DNA of 64,000 bases from Wukongibacter sp050859025 (GCF_050859025.1 NZ_CP138200.1:310001-374000), one strand, 5' to 3'. Shown: positions 1-8,501, counted from the stretch's first letter. A program made the numbers and translations. The notes: a model not told the origin generated them from the letters alone.

Positions 1-2
1 AA

Positions 3-809
3 AAAGGTGAAAAAGCATCTTGGATTACTGCATATGATTTTCCAATGGCATCATTTGCAGAACAAGCAGATCTAGACATGATTCTCGTAGGTGATTCGAT
101 GGGAATGGTAGTTATGGGATATGAAGGAACTGTTCCTGTGACTATGGATGACTGTATTTCACATTGCCAAGCGGTAAGAAGGGGTGCGCCAAATACATTT
201 TGTGTTGGTGATATGCCATTTGGTTCTTATCAAACTTCGGATGAGGAGGCTGTCAGAAATGCAGTTCGGTTCTTAAAAGAAGCTGATATGGATGCTATTA
301 AACTTGAAGGTGGTAAACGTGTACTTAGCCGTATTAGAGCAATTTCTGATGCGGGGATTGTAGTATGTGGTCACATTGGGTTGACACCTCAGAGTTCAGG
401 ACAGCAAGGTGGATTTAAGGCTCAAGGACGCGATGTTGAAAGTGCAAGATTGCTAATTGAGGATGCCTTGGCGATTCAGGAAGCAGGAGCAAGATTCTTA
501 TTATTGGAAGCAGTACCACCTGAATTAACTGAGTTCATTAGTAATAAGCTTGATATTCCAGTGTATTCAATTGGTGCAGGTGCTCCGTGTGATGGTCAGC
601 TCATTATTTGTGGTGATATGTTAGGAATGTTCCAAGCATTTACACCTAAATTTGTTAAGAAGTATGCTAATGTAGCAGAAGTAATCATCAATGCAATGAA
701 AGAATATGTTGATGATGTAAAACAAGTTCGTTTTCCAGAAGATAAGCATGTTTATCATATAAAGGATTCAATTGAAGAATTCAATACAATGTTCGATGAA
801 TTTAGATAA
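3..809 (+). CDS. panB: 3-methyl-2-oxobutanoate hydroxymethyltransferase (5' end outside window)
   Basis: Ketopantoate hydroxymethyltransferase moves a hydroxymethyl group from 5,10-methylene-THF to 2-oxoisovalerate, the first step towards pantothenate. The frame is open from base 3 (KGEKASWITAYDFPMASFAE), so an internal ATG at base 45 is not the start and about 10-15 codons are missing. Family motifs are present: VGDSMGMV, the DMPFGSY block, KLEGG, HIGLTPQ and the GAGAPCDGQ loop near the end. No panC or panD is seen. The downstream neighbours all handle THF one-carbon units, so the link may be the shared methylene-THF pool rather than pantothenate (inference). The stop is followed within 5 bp by the duplicated fchA leader. 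Confidence 0.9.
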   Translation, partial: KGEKASWITAYDFPMASFAEQADLDMILVGDSMGMVVMGYEGTVPVTMDDCISHCQAVRRGAPNTFCVGDMPFGSYQTSDEEAVRNAVRFLKEADMDAIKLEGGKRVLSRIRAISDAGIVVCGHIGLTPQSSGQQGGFKAQGRDVESARLLIEDALAIQEAGARFLLLEAVPPELTEFISNKLDIPVYSIGAGAPCDGQLIICGDMLGMFQAFTPKFVKKYANVAEVIINAMKEYVDDVKQVRFPEDKHVYHIKDSIEEFNTMFDEFR

Positions 810-813
810 ATTT

Positions 814-1221
814 AAGGTTGATTAGTAAGTTGACTCACTAATTGTTGTTCTCGGCTGATCTATAGAAAAAATTGGTCAGCTGAGACCCCACCCAAAAAAA
901 TATAATGAGCGAATTGTGATTTTGAATAAAATATATCAGAATGTGAAGTTGTTATGTTTGAGAAGAATATTAATGATTTTTTAGAAGATCTGGCTTCCTT
1001 TAAATCTATGCATGGTGGAAGAAGTGCCAGCACTCTTGTTGGTTCCATTGGAATTGCTTTAGGAATGATAACTGGCGATTTAACACTGAATAATAAAAAA
1101 TATGTTGAAGAAAAGGAAGTAGTTAAAGAAGCAATGAAAAATGTGCGATCTATAATGGATGAAATGAATGATCTAGAAATTGCTGACATCTAGGTTTTTA
1201 AATACTTTTCAGCAGTTTATC
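814..1221 (+). repeat. Duplicated block, degenerate copy 1 (fchA leader plus 5' part of fchA)
   Basis: This block matches about 1901-2311 closely. It starts at AAGGTTGATTAG, includes a near-palindrome (TTAGTAAGTTGACTCACTAA) and a second imperfect hairpin ending GGTCAGCTGAG, and runs through the first ~80 codons of fchA. The match stops near 1221. Copy 1 carries a nonsense change, so it is the decayed copy. The 5' boundary is the same in both copies. Confidence 0.85.
954..1193 (+). pseudogene. Truncated fchA copy (79 codons)
   Basis: This is an N-terminal fragment of methenyl-THF cyclohydrolase, nearly identical to the first 80 codons of the intact gene at 2035. Codon 80, GAG in the intact gene, is TAG here, and homology ends about 25 bp later. 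The glycine-rich PTPGGGSASAL loop of the intact copy has become SMHGGRSASTL, so key residues are lost too. Four codons around the duplicated VVEV segment are also absent. It is unlikely to be functional. Confidence 0.85.
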
Positions 1222-1318
1222 AAAATGAGGCTATCCAGTAAAATATGAATTACTATATTTTTTTATTTAAATATAATGTGCTTTCTAAATAACGCATATT
1301 TAGTTTGGAGGTAAACTT

Positions 1319-1849
1319 ATGAAAAACATAAAACTTATTGTTTATATGGGTTTATTCATTGCTTTGGAAGTTGTGTTAACACGTTTTTTGTCTATTCAGA
1401 CACCAATAGTTAGAATTGGATTTACTTTTTTACCAATAGCCATATCTGCAATTATGTTTGGTCCTTTGTTTAGTGGAACAGTTGCAGCTTTGGCAGATGT
1501 AATAGGTATGATTCTATTCCCTACAGGAGGAGTATATTTCCCAGGCTTTACACTTACTGCCTTTTTTAGTGGTGTAATTTATGGGTTATTTCTCTATAAA
1601 AAACCTGTAAACATTTTTAGAATTCTTATTCCAGTTACCATAATTGCAATAGTAATTAACCTTGCTCTTAACAGTGTTTGGCTTTGGATGATAACTGGAA
1701 AAGGATTTATGGCTATTTTACCAGCAAGAATCATAAGATCACTAATTATGATTCCAATAGAAGTGACAATGATTCAAGTTGTTTGGCAATATATTGGTTC
1801 TTATGTTAAGCATGAACTTTTACCAAAGGTGCAAATGCATAATTATTAA
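1319..1849 (+). CDS. folT: ECF transporter S component, folate family
   Basis: A 176-aa membrane protein with about five to six hydrophobic segments, the size of ECF-transporter substrate-binding (S) components. The block FPTGGVYFPGFTLTAFFSG and the preceding LADVIGMI are typical of the FolT folate group. The shared energising module (EcfA, EcfA', EcfT) is not in the window. The start is set by GGAGG eight bases upstream of ATG 1319. It lies between the two copies of the fchA block, in a cluster of folate-dependent enzymes, which supports folate as substrate. I saw no THF riboswitch in the 125-bp leader. Confidence 0.8.
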   Translation: MKNIKLIVYMGLFIALEVVLTRFLSIQTPIVRIGFTFLPIAISAIMFGPLFSGTVAALADVIGMILFPTGGVYFPGFTLTAFFSGVIYGLFLYKKPVNIFRILIPVTIIAIVINLALNSVWLWMITGKGFMAILPARIIRSLIMIPIEVTMIQVVWQYIGSYVKHELLPKVQMHNY

Positions 1850-1876
1850 ATTATTTTTTTAGGCGGGAGATTTTAA

Positions 1877-1912
1877 ATGAAAACAGATGCACAAATTGCT
1901 AAGGTTGATTAG
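1877..1912 (+). pseudogene. Scrap of the fhs 5' end
   Basis: Twelve codons, MKTDAQIAKVD and a stop, preceded by GGCGGGAG. The first eight residues match the start of fhs at 4525 (MKTDVQIA) except for one change. The reading then runs directly into the duplicated fchA leader at 1901. This is a recombination junction, not a gene. It shows that an fhs copy, or the fhs start, once lay directly upstream of this fchA block. Confidence 0.75.
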
Positions 1913-2034
1913 TGAGTTAACCCACTAATTGTTGTTCTTAGATGATCTATAGAAAAAATTGGTCAGCTGAGACTACCTAATTATAATGAGTGAATTGTGA
2001 TTTTGAATAAAATATATTAGAGTGTGAGGTTGTT

Positions 2035-2679
2035 ATGTTTGAGAAGAATATTAATGATTTTTTAGAAGATTTGGCATCCTCTAAACCTACGCCTGGTGGA
2101 GGAAGTGCCAGCGCTCTTGTTGGTTCCATTGGAATTGCTTTAGGGATGATGGTTGGCGATTTAACACTGAATAATAAAAAATATGTTGAAGAAAAAGAAG
2201 TAGTTGAAGTAGTTAAAGAAGCAATGCAAAATGCACAATCCATAATGGATGAAATGAATGATTTGGCAATTGCTGACATCGAGGTTTTTGAACACTTGTC
2301 AGCAGCCTATCGTATGCCACGCTCTACAGATGAAGAAAGAATTTGTAGAGATCGAGTATTGCAGAAAGCTCTAAATGGAGCAATCGAAGTTCCGCTGAAA
2401 GTAGCCCAAAAGTGCAATCATGCTTTAGATGCCCTTGAGATTCTTTACGAAAAAGGTACTAAAATGGCAGTAAGTGATATTGCAGTTGGAGTTTGGTGTT
2501 GTCTTGCAGCACTGAAAGGTGCGAAATTTAACATTTTGATTAATTTGAAATTGATGAAAGATCAAGAGCAATACTACAAATTTCAAAAACAGTTATATGA
2601 TTTAGAGAAAAGCATAGAATCAAGGTGTTTGCAGATGTCAGATAGAATTACAGCTGAATTAGTGAGGGATAACAAATGA
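2035..2679 (+). CDS. fchA: Methenyltetrahydrofolate cyclohydrolase (FchA, cyclodeaminase family)
   Basis: A 214-aa protein of the formiminotransferase-cyclodeaminase C-domain family. In anaerobes of this kind the family hydrolyses 5,10-methenyl-THF to 10-formyl-THF. Visible signatures are an N-terminal helix (NDFLEDLASSKPTPGGGSAS) followed by a long helical domain, at the usual family length. It overlaps folD by 4 bp (ATGA), so the two are translationally coupled. The neighbouring FolD lacks cyclohydrolase catalytic residues, which makes FchA the likely source of that activity. The leader carries two imperfect hairpins (1909-1930 and about 1938-1970), possibly regulatory. Confidence 0.88.
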   Translation: MFEKNINDFLEDLASSKPTPGGGSASALVGSIGIALGMMVGDLTLNNKKYVEEKEVVEVVKEAMQNAQSIMDEMNDLAIADIEVFEHLSAAYRMPRSTDEERICRDRVLQKALNGAIEVPLKVAQKCNHALDALEILYEKGTKMAVSDIAVGVWCCLAALKGAKFNILINLKLMKDQEQYYKFQKQLYDLEKSIESRCLQMSDRITAELVRDNK

Positions 2680-3524
2680 ACATTTTAAAAGGAAAACCAG
2701 TTTCTGAATTAATTGACAGCTGGGTAGCTGATCAGATTTCAGAATTAAAAGAAAAGGGAATACAACCTAAATTAGGCATTATTAGAGTTGGAAAACGAGA
2801 AGATGATATTGCCTATGAACGTTCTGTATTGAATAAATGTAAAAAAATTGGGATGGACTATAAAGTTTTCGAATATGAGGAGTCAATTTCTAACAAAGTA
2901 TTTCAAGATGCTATTAGAGAGATTAACAGAAGTAAAGATGTACATGGAATTCTGATGTTCAGACCATTACCTGGGAACATTGATCAAGAACACGTAACAA
3001 ATCTTTTTAGACCAGAAAAAGATATTGATGGGATATTACCGTACAATTTAGGTTCTGTGTTAATGGGTACTGATGATAGTTTTGCACCCTGTACAGCGGA
3101 ATCTGTTTTCGAAATTTTGAAACATTATGAAGTGCCACTTCAAGGTTCGAATGTAGCAATTATTAATTGCAGCAATGTTGTTGGTAAACCGTTGGCTATG
3201 ATGTTGGCTAATGCCGAAGCTACACCTACAATTTGTCATGTATATACACGGGATATTAAACAAATTTTGCATAGAAGTGACATTATCGTGACGGCAATCG
3301 GAAAAGCAAAGTATTTTACAAAAGAGTATTTCAGAAGAGGACAAATTGTAATTGATGTTGGTATTAATCTTGACGAAGATGGCCGTCTGTGCGGAGATGT
3401 CGACTTTGATAATGTTGTCAAAAATGCTGCAGGGATTTCACCAGTACCTGGAGGAGTAGGTGGCGTAACGACTTCTCTGCTATTAAGAAATGTGATTAGA
3501 GCATGTAAAAAGTCGGTTAATTAG
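2676..3524 (+). CDS. folD: Methylenetetrahydrofolate dehydrogenase, FolD family, probably dehydrogenase-only
   Basis: A 282-aa FolD-fold protein with the family landmarks GILMFRPLP, RPEKDIDGI, the NAD(P)-fold segment NVVGKPLAM and PVPGGVGGVTT. FolD interconverts methylene- and methenyl-THF, and bifunctional members also act as cyclohydrolase using a Lys, a Gln and an Asp. Here the Lys four residues after the conserved Tyr (AYERSV, residue 51) is Val. The Gln of the usual GILVQLPLP is Phe. Only the Asp of DIDG is kept. The PCTP motif is PCTAES. I infer loss of cyclohydrolase and retention of dehydrogenase, with FchA supplying the missing step. Confidence 0.85.
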   Translation: MNILKGKPVSELIDSWVADQISELKEKGIQPKLGIIRVGKREDDIAYERSVLNKCKKIGMDYKVFEYEESISNKVFQDAIREINRSKDVHGILMFRPLPGNIDQEHVTNLFRPEKDIDGILPYNLGSVLMGTDDSFAPCTAESVFEILKHYEVPLQGSNVAIINCSNVVGKPLAMMLANAEATPTICHVYTRDIKQILHRSDIIVTAIGKAKYFTKEYFRRGQIVIDVGINLDEDGRLCGDVDFDNVVKNAAGISPVPGGVGGVTTSLLLRNVIRACKKSVN

Positions 3525-3547
3525 AGAGTTACAAAAAGGAGGGTTCT

Positions 3548-4429
3548 ATGGAAAGAAAAGGTTTCTATCAACCATCGGAGATTACTGAAATTGCTATACA
3601 AGCAGGAGTAAAAAAAGTATCGATTTCATCAACAAAGCTTTTACTTTTAGGAATATTAGCAGGTTCTTTCATTGCTTTTGCTGCTGAAGGATCGAATATG
3701 GCGGCTTTTAATCTCTTTTCAAATCCTCAAACATATGGATTGGGAAAAGCAGTGGCTGGCACAATTTTTGGGACTGGGCTTATGTTGGTTCTAATAGCCG
3801 GAGCTGAATTATTTACAGGAAATACATTAATATTTTGTGCATTGTTGGATGGAAAAGTGTCAATAAAGGGAATGTTAAGAAACTGGTCGTTGGTTTATAT
3901 TGGAAACTTTATTGGATCGATCTTTGTTGCTTATATGATTGTTAATAGCGGCCAACTTGGTAGCGGAGGTAATGCTTTAGCAACAACAACAATAAAAATA
4001 GCATCATACAAGACCGGACTAGAATTTTTACCAGCCTTTTTCTTAGGTCTGATGTGTAATTGGCTTGTTTGTTTAGCAGTATGGATGTCCTATGGTGCAA
4101 AAGATATAACAGGTAAAATATGGTCAGTGTTTTTTCCAATCTGGCTATTTATAACAAGTGGTTTTGAACATAGCATCGCAAATATGTATTACATTCCAGC
4201 AGGAATTCTTGCTAAAGGTAATCCTATTTGGCTAAACAATGCTTTAGAATCTGGTCTGACAATAGAGAAGCTGAATCATCTTAATTGGCATTCGTTTTTC
4301 GTCAATAATCTAATTCCCGTAACACTTGGCAATATTGTTGGTGGTGGGCTCTTTGTTGGAATTATATATTGGTATATCTATCGATCAAATGTTAATAATG
4401 AACATGCAAGAGAATATTCAGTTAAGTAA
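3548..4429 (+). CDS. focA: Formate/nitrite transporter family channel (FocA-like)
   Basis: A 293-aa FNT-family channel with six membrane segments. The conserved ELFTGNTL block after segment two and the central histidine motif (GFEHSIANMYYIPAG) are clear. The family moves formate, nitrite or hydrosulfide. Its place between folD and fhs argues for formate, either exporting formate made from one-carbon units or importing it for fhs. The start is set by AAGGAGG 7-8 bases before ATG 3548. It lies 23 bp after folD, so it is probably co-transcribed. Confidence 0.88.
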   Translation: MERKGFYQPSEITEIAIQAGVKKVSISSTKLLLLGILAGSFIAFAAEGSNMAAFNLFSNPQTYGLGKAVAGTIFGTGLMLVLIAGAELFTGNTLIFCALLDGKVSIKGMLRNWSLVYIGNFIGSIFVAYMIVNSGQLGSGGNALATTTIKIASYKTGLEFLPAFFLGLMCNWLVCLAVWMSYGAKDITGKIWSVFFPIWLFITSGFEHSIANMYYIPAGILAKGNPIWLNNALESGLTIEKLNHLNWHSFFVNNLIPVTLGNIVGGGLFVGIIYWYIYRSNVNNEHAREYSVK

Positions 4430-4524
4430 TTATTATTGCATATAGTTATTTTATTACAATTTTTAGAATAGATTCCTCAAATATTCAATTCTACAAATAT
4501 CTATATTTAAAGGAGGACAATACA

Positions 4525-6195
4525 ATGAAAACAGATGTACAAATCGCTCAAGAAGCAAAAATGTTACCAATTGTTGAGATAGCTGAAAATTTAGGCCTTA
4601 CGGCTGATGACCTAGAGCTTTATGGTAAGTATAAAGCCAAGATTCATCTTGATGTAATGGAAAAACTTCAAGATGCTCCTGATGCGAAGCTGATCCTAGT
4701 AACAGCTATTAATCCAACGCCAGCTGGTGAAGGAAAAACAACAACAAACGTAGGCCTTTCGATGGGACTTGTTAAAATCGGCAAAAAAGCATTTACCACA
4801 TTAAGAGAACCATCTTTAGGACCGTGTTTTGGTGTCAAAGGCGGAGCTGCTGGCGGTGGTCAGGCGCAAGTTGTGCCAATGGATGATATCAACCTTCACT
4901 TTACAGGCGACATCCATGCAGTAACAACAGCTAACAATCTTTTGGCTGCACTTATTGACAATCACATGCACCAAGGAAATCTTCTAAGTATTGATCCTAA
5001 GCGTATAGTGTGGAGAAGAGCAGTTGATATGAATGATCGTGCACTTCGAAACATTACAATTGGTCTTGGGCCAAAGGGGAATGGGGTTGTGCGTCAAGAC
5101 GGATTTGATATTGCAGTTGCATCAGAAATCATGGCAATCCTATGCCTTGCAACTTCAATGGAAGATCTAAAAGAACGTCTTGCCAAAATGGTTGTTGCGT
5201 ATACGTACGACAATAAACCTGTGACAGCAGGTCAATTAGAAGCAACGGGGTCAATGGCACTATTACTTAAAGATGCCCTTATGCCTAATATCGTTCAAAC
5301 CTTAGAAAACACACCAGCACTTATTCATGGAGGTCCATTTGCAAATATCGCACATGGCTGTAACTCTGTAATGGCAACTCAAATGGCCCTAAAACTAGCA
5401 GATTATGTAGTAACAGAGGCTGGCTTCGGTGCAGACCTAGGAGCTGAAAAGTTCTTCAACATTAAATGTCGTTACACAGGGTTCAAACCTTCTGCAGTTG
5501 TGATTGTTGCAACAGTAAGAGCCCTCAAGAATCATGGTGGTGTATCAAAAGCAGATCTCAACAACGAAAACATAGAAGCTTTAGCGATTGGTTTTGAAAA
5601 CTTAGAAAAGCAAATTGAAAATGTTCATAAGTTTAGTGTACCAGCAGTCGTTGCGATCAATGCATTTCCAACAGATACAACGGCAGAACTTAAGTTTGTT
5701 GAAGAGCGTTGCAAGGCACTTGGAGTAGAAGTTGCTCTATCAGAAGTATGGGCGAAGGGTGGCGAAGGTGGTGTTGCTCTTGCTGAAAAAGTAGTTGCAA
5801 TTGCTGAATCAGGGAAGGCAGATTTTAAAACACTTTACAACTTAGAACAACCAATCCAAGAAAAAATCGAAACGATTTGTAAAGAAATCTACGGTGCTGA
5901 TGGTGTGGACTTCACAGCAAAAGCGATGAAAGATATGAAGAAGTTAACAGAAGATGGATTTGGTGAATTAGCGATTTGTATGGCAAAAACTCAATACTCT
6001 TTATCTGATAATCCTAAACTACTAGGTCGGCCATCAGGTTTCAAAGTAGCTATTAATGAAGTTAAACTTTCAGCAGGTGCAGGATTTCTTATTGCGATTG
6101 CTGGTAGTATTATGAGAATGCCTGGTTTACCAAAGGTTCCATCAGCAAACAAGATTGATATCCTTGAAAATGGTGAAATTGTTGGGTTATTTTAG
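4525..6195 (+). CDS. fhs: Formate--tetrahydrofolate ligase
   Basis: A 556-aa full-length formyl-THF synthetase, catalysing formate + ATP + THF to 10-formyl-THF. The reverse direction makes ATP in purine or glycine fermenters. Motifs: P-loop TPAGEGKTTT, the REPSLGPCFGVKGGAAGGG block, HGGPFANIAHGCNS and the C-terminal RMPGLPKVPSAN. The start follows AAAGGAGG (4510-4517). G+C and third-base use are somewhat higher than in the flanking genes, consistent with high expression. With fchA, folD and focA it completes the path from methylene-THF to formate. A terminator follows at 6282. Confidence 0.97.
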   Translation: MKTDVQIAQEAKMLPIVEIAENLGLTADDLELYGKYKAKIHLDVMEKLQDAPDAKLILVTAINPTPAGEGKTTTNVGLSMGLVKIGKKAFTTLREPSLGPCFGVKGGAAGGGQAQVVPMDDINLHFTGDIHAVTTANNLLAALIDNHMHQGNLLSIDPKRIVWRRAVDMNDRALRNITIGLGPKGNGVVRQDGFDIAVASEIMAILCLATSMEDLKERLAKMVVAYTYDNKPVTAGQLEATGSMALLLKDALMPNIVQTLENTPALIHGGPFANIAHGCNSVMATQMALKLADYVVTEAGFGADLGAEKFFNIKCRYTGFKPSAVVIVATVRALKNHGGVSKADLNNENIEALAIGFENLEKQIENVHKFSVPAVVAINAFPTDTTAELKFVEERCKALGVEVALSEVWAKGGEGGVALAEKVVAIAESGKADFKTLYNLEQPIQEKIETICKEIYGADGVDFTAKAMKDMKKLTEDGFGELAICMAKTQYSLSDNPKLLGRPSGFKVAINEVKLSAGAGFLIAIAGSIMRMPGLPKVPSANKIDILENGEIVGLF

Positions 6196-6281
6196 ATATT
6201 TAAATATAATCAGAATTGAGTTTTAAAATTAAGGACATTGATTATAAAGCATCGTAGTCGATTGTAAACCACAAAATTATG

Positions 6282-6324
6282 GCCAAGCCAACATGTTCAA
6301 ATAATTGAGCGGCTTGGCTTTTTT
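6282..6324 (+). terminator. Intrinsic terminator after fhs
   Basis: Perfect 8-bp stem GCCAAGCC/GGCTTGGC around a 21-base loop, followed by six T. It ends the one-carbon operon. Confidence 0.85.
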
Positions 6325-6709
6325 GCTATTCGGTGTTCAACGCGATTAAATTTATGGAGGTTTCTTTTTATAAGTCATCTGAAAAACAATGGTATTAAGA
6401 GAATTACAGCTGATGGGTGGATATTCAGAATTATCATACAAGAAAAACAAAACGTACTGAAAGGAAGGAGAATGCATTATATGGGGTACGGCAACATAGC
6501 TATCAAGCTAAGAAATTAAATGAATGAAATAAGATGGAATTGCTCATATTTTTAAATAAAAACAGTTCACCTAAGCTTATTATTTAAGTTTTTGGAGAAA
6601 ACTATCTGATTGTTCGTATACCAAAAAAGCTTATGAAAATCATCATTTTTTAAAGATATAAGCCTTAAATTATATTATAATTAGATTGTTTTATGCGGGG
6701 GAATTACAC

Positions 6710-7125
6710 ATCTTTTCTTGATGATTATAGGAGACTCCAAAAATGTCAAAGAAGATTTTTTTACCTTTTCGGTGTGATTTTCGCCCGTTATTTTTGTATG
6801 TATTTGAATAGGGATATTAATAGCTCATAAACCTTATTGTAGAGCTTAGAATCAAAAGAATAAGTTTTCCGTAAAGCTAGCATTTGAATCGTTCTATTCT
6901 TACAGGCTTTACATTAGAAATATTGAATACAGATTTCCAAATCTTAAATATGATTTCCACCTGCCATCTTAATTAATAGATTTCATGTATCTGATTATTT
7001 GGCAGTATATCGCTCTTTATGTTTGAAATATACACGGTTATACTCATTAACTTTACTGTATTTTTGCTCTTTTTTCCGTTTTACCTTTACGTTCTTTTAG
7101 TTGTTCTTTAGTGAGTTTACATATT
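6710..7125 (-). pseudogene. Decayed IS4/IS231-type transposase
   Basis: Three pieces of a DDE transposase are readable in order on the minus strand but in broken frames. Near 7060-7125 is the basic stretch TKEQLKERKGKTEKRAK. Near 6880-6980 is LRWQVEIIFKIWKS, the conserved C-terminal block carrying the catalytic Glu, followed by PVRIERFKC. Near 6720-6790 is the tail GRKSHRKGKKIFFDIFGV. Stops and an internal deletion separate them. A second copy of the tail occurs at 12880-12960. The rest of 6325-7230 shows no gene that I can support. Confidence 0.6.
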
Positions 7126-7234
7126 ATAATTCGTTTTCTGCGTTTTTATCTCTTCTTGTTCTTAGTATTTTCTTGATTTTAACTTTTATTGAAAATATCT
7201 ACATTCATATCAAATTTTTTATGCCGTTTTTTAT

Positions 7235-7465
7235 GTGTCTACTCATAAATTGATGGAAAGGGCTATCAATGAAGTTGAGTTAGAAAAACATGGAGTTCAA
7301 GAAGTACTAATAAATGAAGATTTTATTTTAGTACATGAACTTAAAGTAAAAAAAGCACAGGAAAATAATAATATGAGATTTTTTAGTAAAACTATGATAA
7401 TTAAACGTTGCATTCATAGTTTTTTTAAATTTATAATATTACTGAAAATTAAGTTTACTACATAA
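7235..7465 (+). CDS. Small unrecognised ORF, possibly a gene fragment
   Basis: A 76-codon frame starting GTG. The first ~42 residues (LMERAINEVELEKHGVQEVL...) look protein-like. The tail is a low-complexity basic/hydrophobic run typical of reading into noncoding DNA. No good ribosome site is visible. It adjoins the IS4 remnant, so it may be a 5' fragment of a disrupted gene. No function assigned. Confidence 0.25.
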   Translation: MSTHKLMERAINEVELEKHGVQEVLINEDFILVHELKVKKAQENNNMRFFSKTMIIKRCIHSFFKFIILLKIKFTT

Positions 7466-7485
7466 ATGAAAGGAGTTTTAGAAAT

Positions 7486-7749
7486 ATGCTACATAAATTA
7501 TTTGATTTAATAAAACAAAATATCTTATTATCTATTATTTTATGTATTATCATTTACTTTATTGTAGGTAATATTTATTTTATAAACAAACAGGATTATG
7601 AGATTTTATACAAAGACTTATCGTTAGAAGATGCAAGTAGAATTACTCAACAGCTCGATGAAAATAATATAGAATGGAAATATGATAAAGTTAAAAAATC
7701 TATTATGGTTCCAAGTGATATTATAGATGAAATAAAAAAACTTAAATAA
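7486..7749 (+). CDS. Small membrane-anchored protein with a FliF/YscJ-like N-terminal domain
   Basis: An 87-aa protein with a clear ribosome site (AAAGGAG, about 10 bases before ATG). Residues ~12-32 form one membrane helix. The remaining ~50 residues (DYEILYKDLSLEDASRITQ, then a beta-like segment and MVPSDIIDEIKKL) resemble the first ring-building domain of FliF/YscJ, which reads DYxxLYxxLSxxDAxxIxxxL...VPxxxxxELR. FliF itself is over 500 aa, and no flagellar gene is nearby. It could be a stand-alone domain, a cell-envelope anchor, or a FliF fragment. The resemblance is by eye only. Confidence 0.6.
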   Translation: MLHKLFDLIKQNILLSIILCIIIYFIVGNIYFINKQDYEILYKDLSLEDASRITQQLDENNIEWKYDKVKKSIMVPSDIIDEIKKLK

Positions 7750-7939
7750 CCTGTAGATTACCCTTTATAGGCCTAGCCATCAAGCTAAGCGTAAAGTCCG
7801 AAATTTTATTACCCCCATTTGATAAGAAAATAGTATACTATCGCTACTTACATTTCTTAGGAGGCAATGGTATAGAATGACAACAGCTAAAGTTCTAAAA
7901 GATATAGAAAATATTAAGAAAATTATATAAATACTATAA

Positions 7940-7980
7940 GGCCCAGAGCCAGCATAGCTGTCATGAAGTGAAAAGTAGAT
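7940..7980. repeat. REP-like repeat copy (GGCCCAGAGCCAGC type)
   Basis: One copy of a repeat that recurs through 7.9-21 kb with core GGCCYAGAACCAGC, then a CGTGTCA-like box, then TGAAGTG(C)AAAGTA. Other copies: 11781-11794 (reverse), 12751-12793 (back-to-back pair), 16364-16560 (inverted pair), 16695-16716, about 17631-17675 (reverse), 20971-20986 (reverse). The surrounding 7750-8209 stretch holds no gene I can support, only a 17-codon frame at 7877. Confidence 0.55.
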
Positions 7981-8209
7981 ATAAAAGCATAGCAATTTCA
8001 ATGTTTATAGTTTTCTTCATAAAATGCATGAAGAAATTTATTATTTTTTATATCTATATATCCAGAAATTCTTATAAACACTGTATTGACAAATTAATTG
8101 TAGATATAAATTTTTATATTTATGATTTTAACTGATAGTTTCCAAATATATTATATATAAGGCTTTCATGATTCACAGGTATAATTTAATGGGAATGCAG
8201 GATATTAGG

Positions 8210-8249
8210 GAATACAACATAAGTAAATGTAATTACTTTTGTTGTATTC
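8210..8249. terminator. Hairpin downstream of the 71-aa membrane gene
   Basis: GAATACAAC/GTTGTATTC stem with an inner AGTAA/TTACT stem. It sits 15 bp past the stop of the minus-strand gene and is probably its terminator, although the T-run is weak. Confidence 0.5.
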
Positions 8250-8264
8250 TTTGAAAATGAAAAA

Positions 8265-8480
8265 CTATAGAGATAATAAGTATTGAAGAAGCACATAAAG
8301 TAAAACAAAAGGAATAATAGTCAATACCATTCCTACTCTAAAATCTTTTTTTGTTGAATCTTTAACATGGTTTTTTCTATTGTATTTGAAGTTATAGTGT
8401 GAAATATAAATATAGAATGTTCCAAATAAAAAAGCACCCATTAATAATAAAACAACAAAGAACATAAGAATGATAATCAT
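8265..8480 (-). CDS. Small two-helix membrane protein, unrecognised
   Basis: 71 aa with a hydrophobic segment at residues 1-25, a basic middle (NRKNHVKDSTKKD) and a second segment at ~50-70. The ribosome site AGGAG lies about 10 bases before ATG on the minus strand. It lies 21 bp downstream of another small membrane protein gene on the same strand, and the two probably form a pair. No family recognised. Confidence 0.5.
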   Translation of the reverse strand: MIIILMFFVVLLLMGAFLFGTFYIYISHYNFKYNRKNHVKDSTKKDFRVGMVLTIIPFVLLYVLLQYLLSL

Positions 8481-8501
8481 ACAATAAAACTCCTAAAAAT
8501 A

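Noticed and set aside
1200..1318. THF riboswitch upstream of folT
   Set aside because: Looked for the conserved riboswitch core; only A/T-rich sequence with no matching stems was found.
7780..8001. 73-codon minus-strand frame
   Set aside because: Runs through a REP-like unit; no ribosome site and no protein-like pattern.
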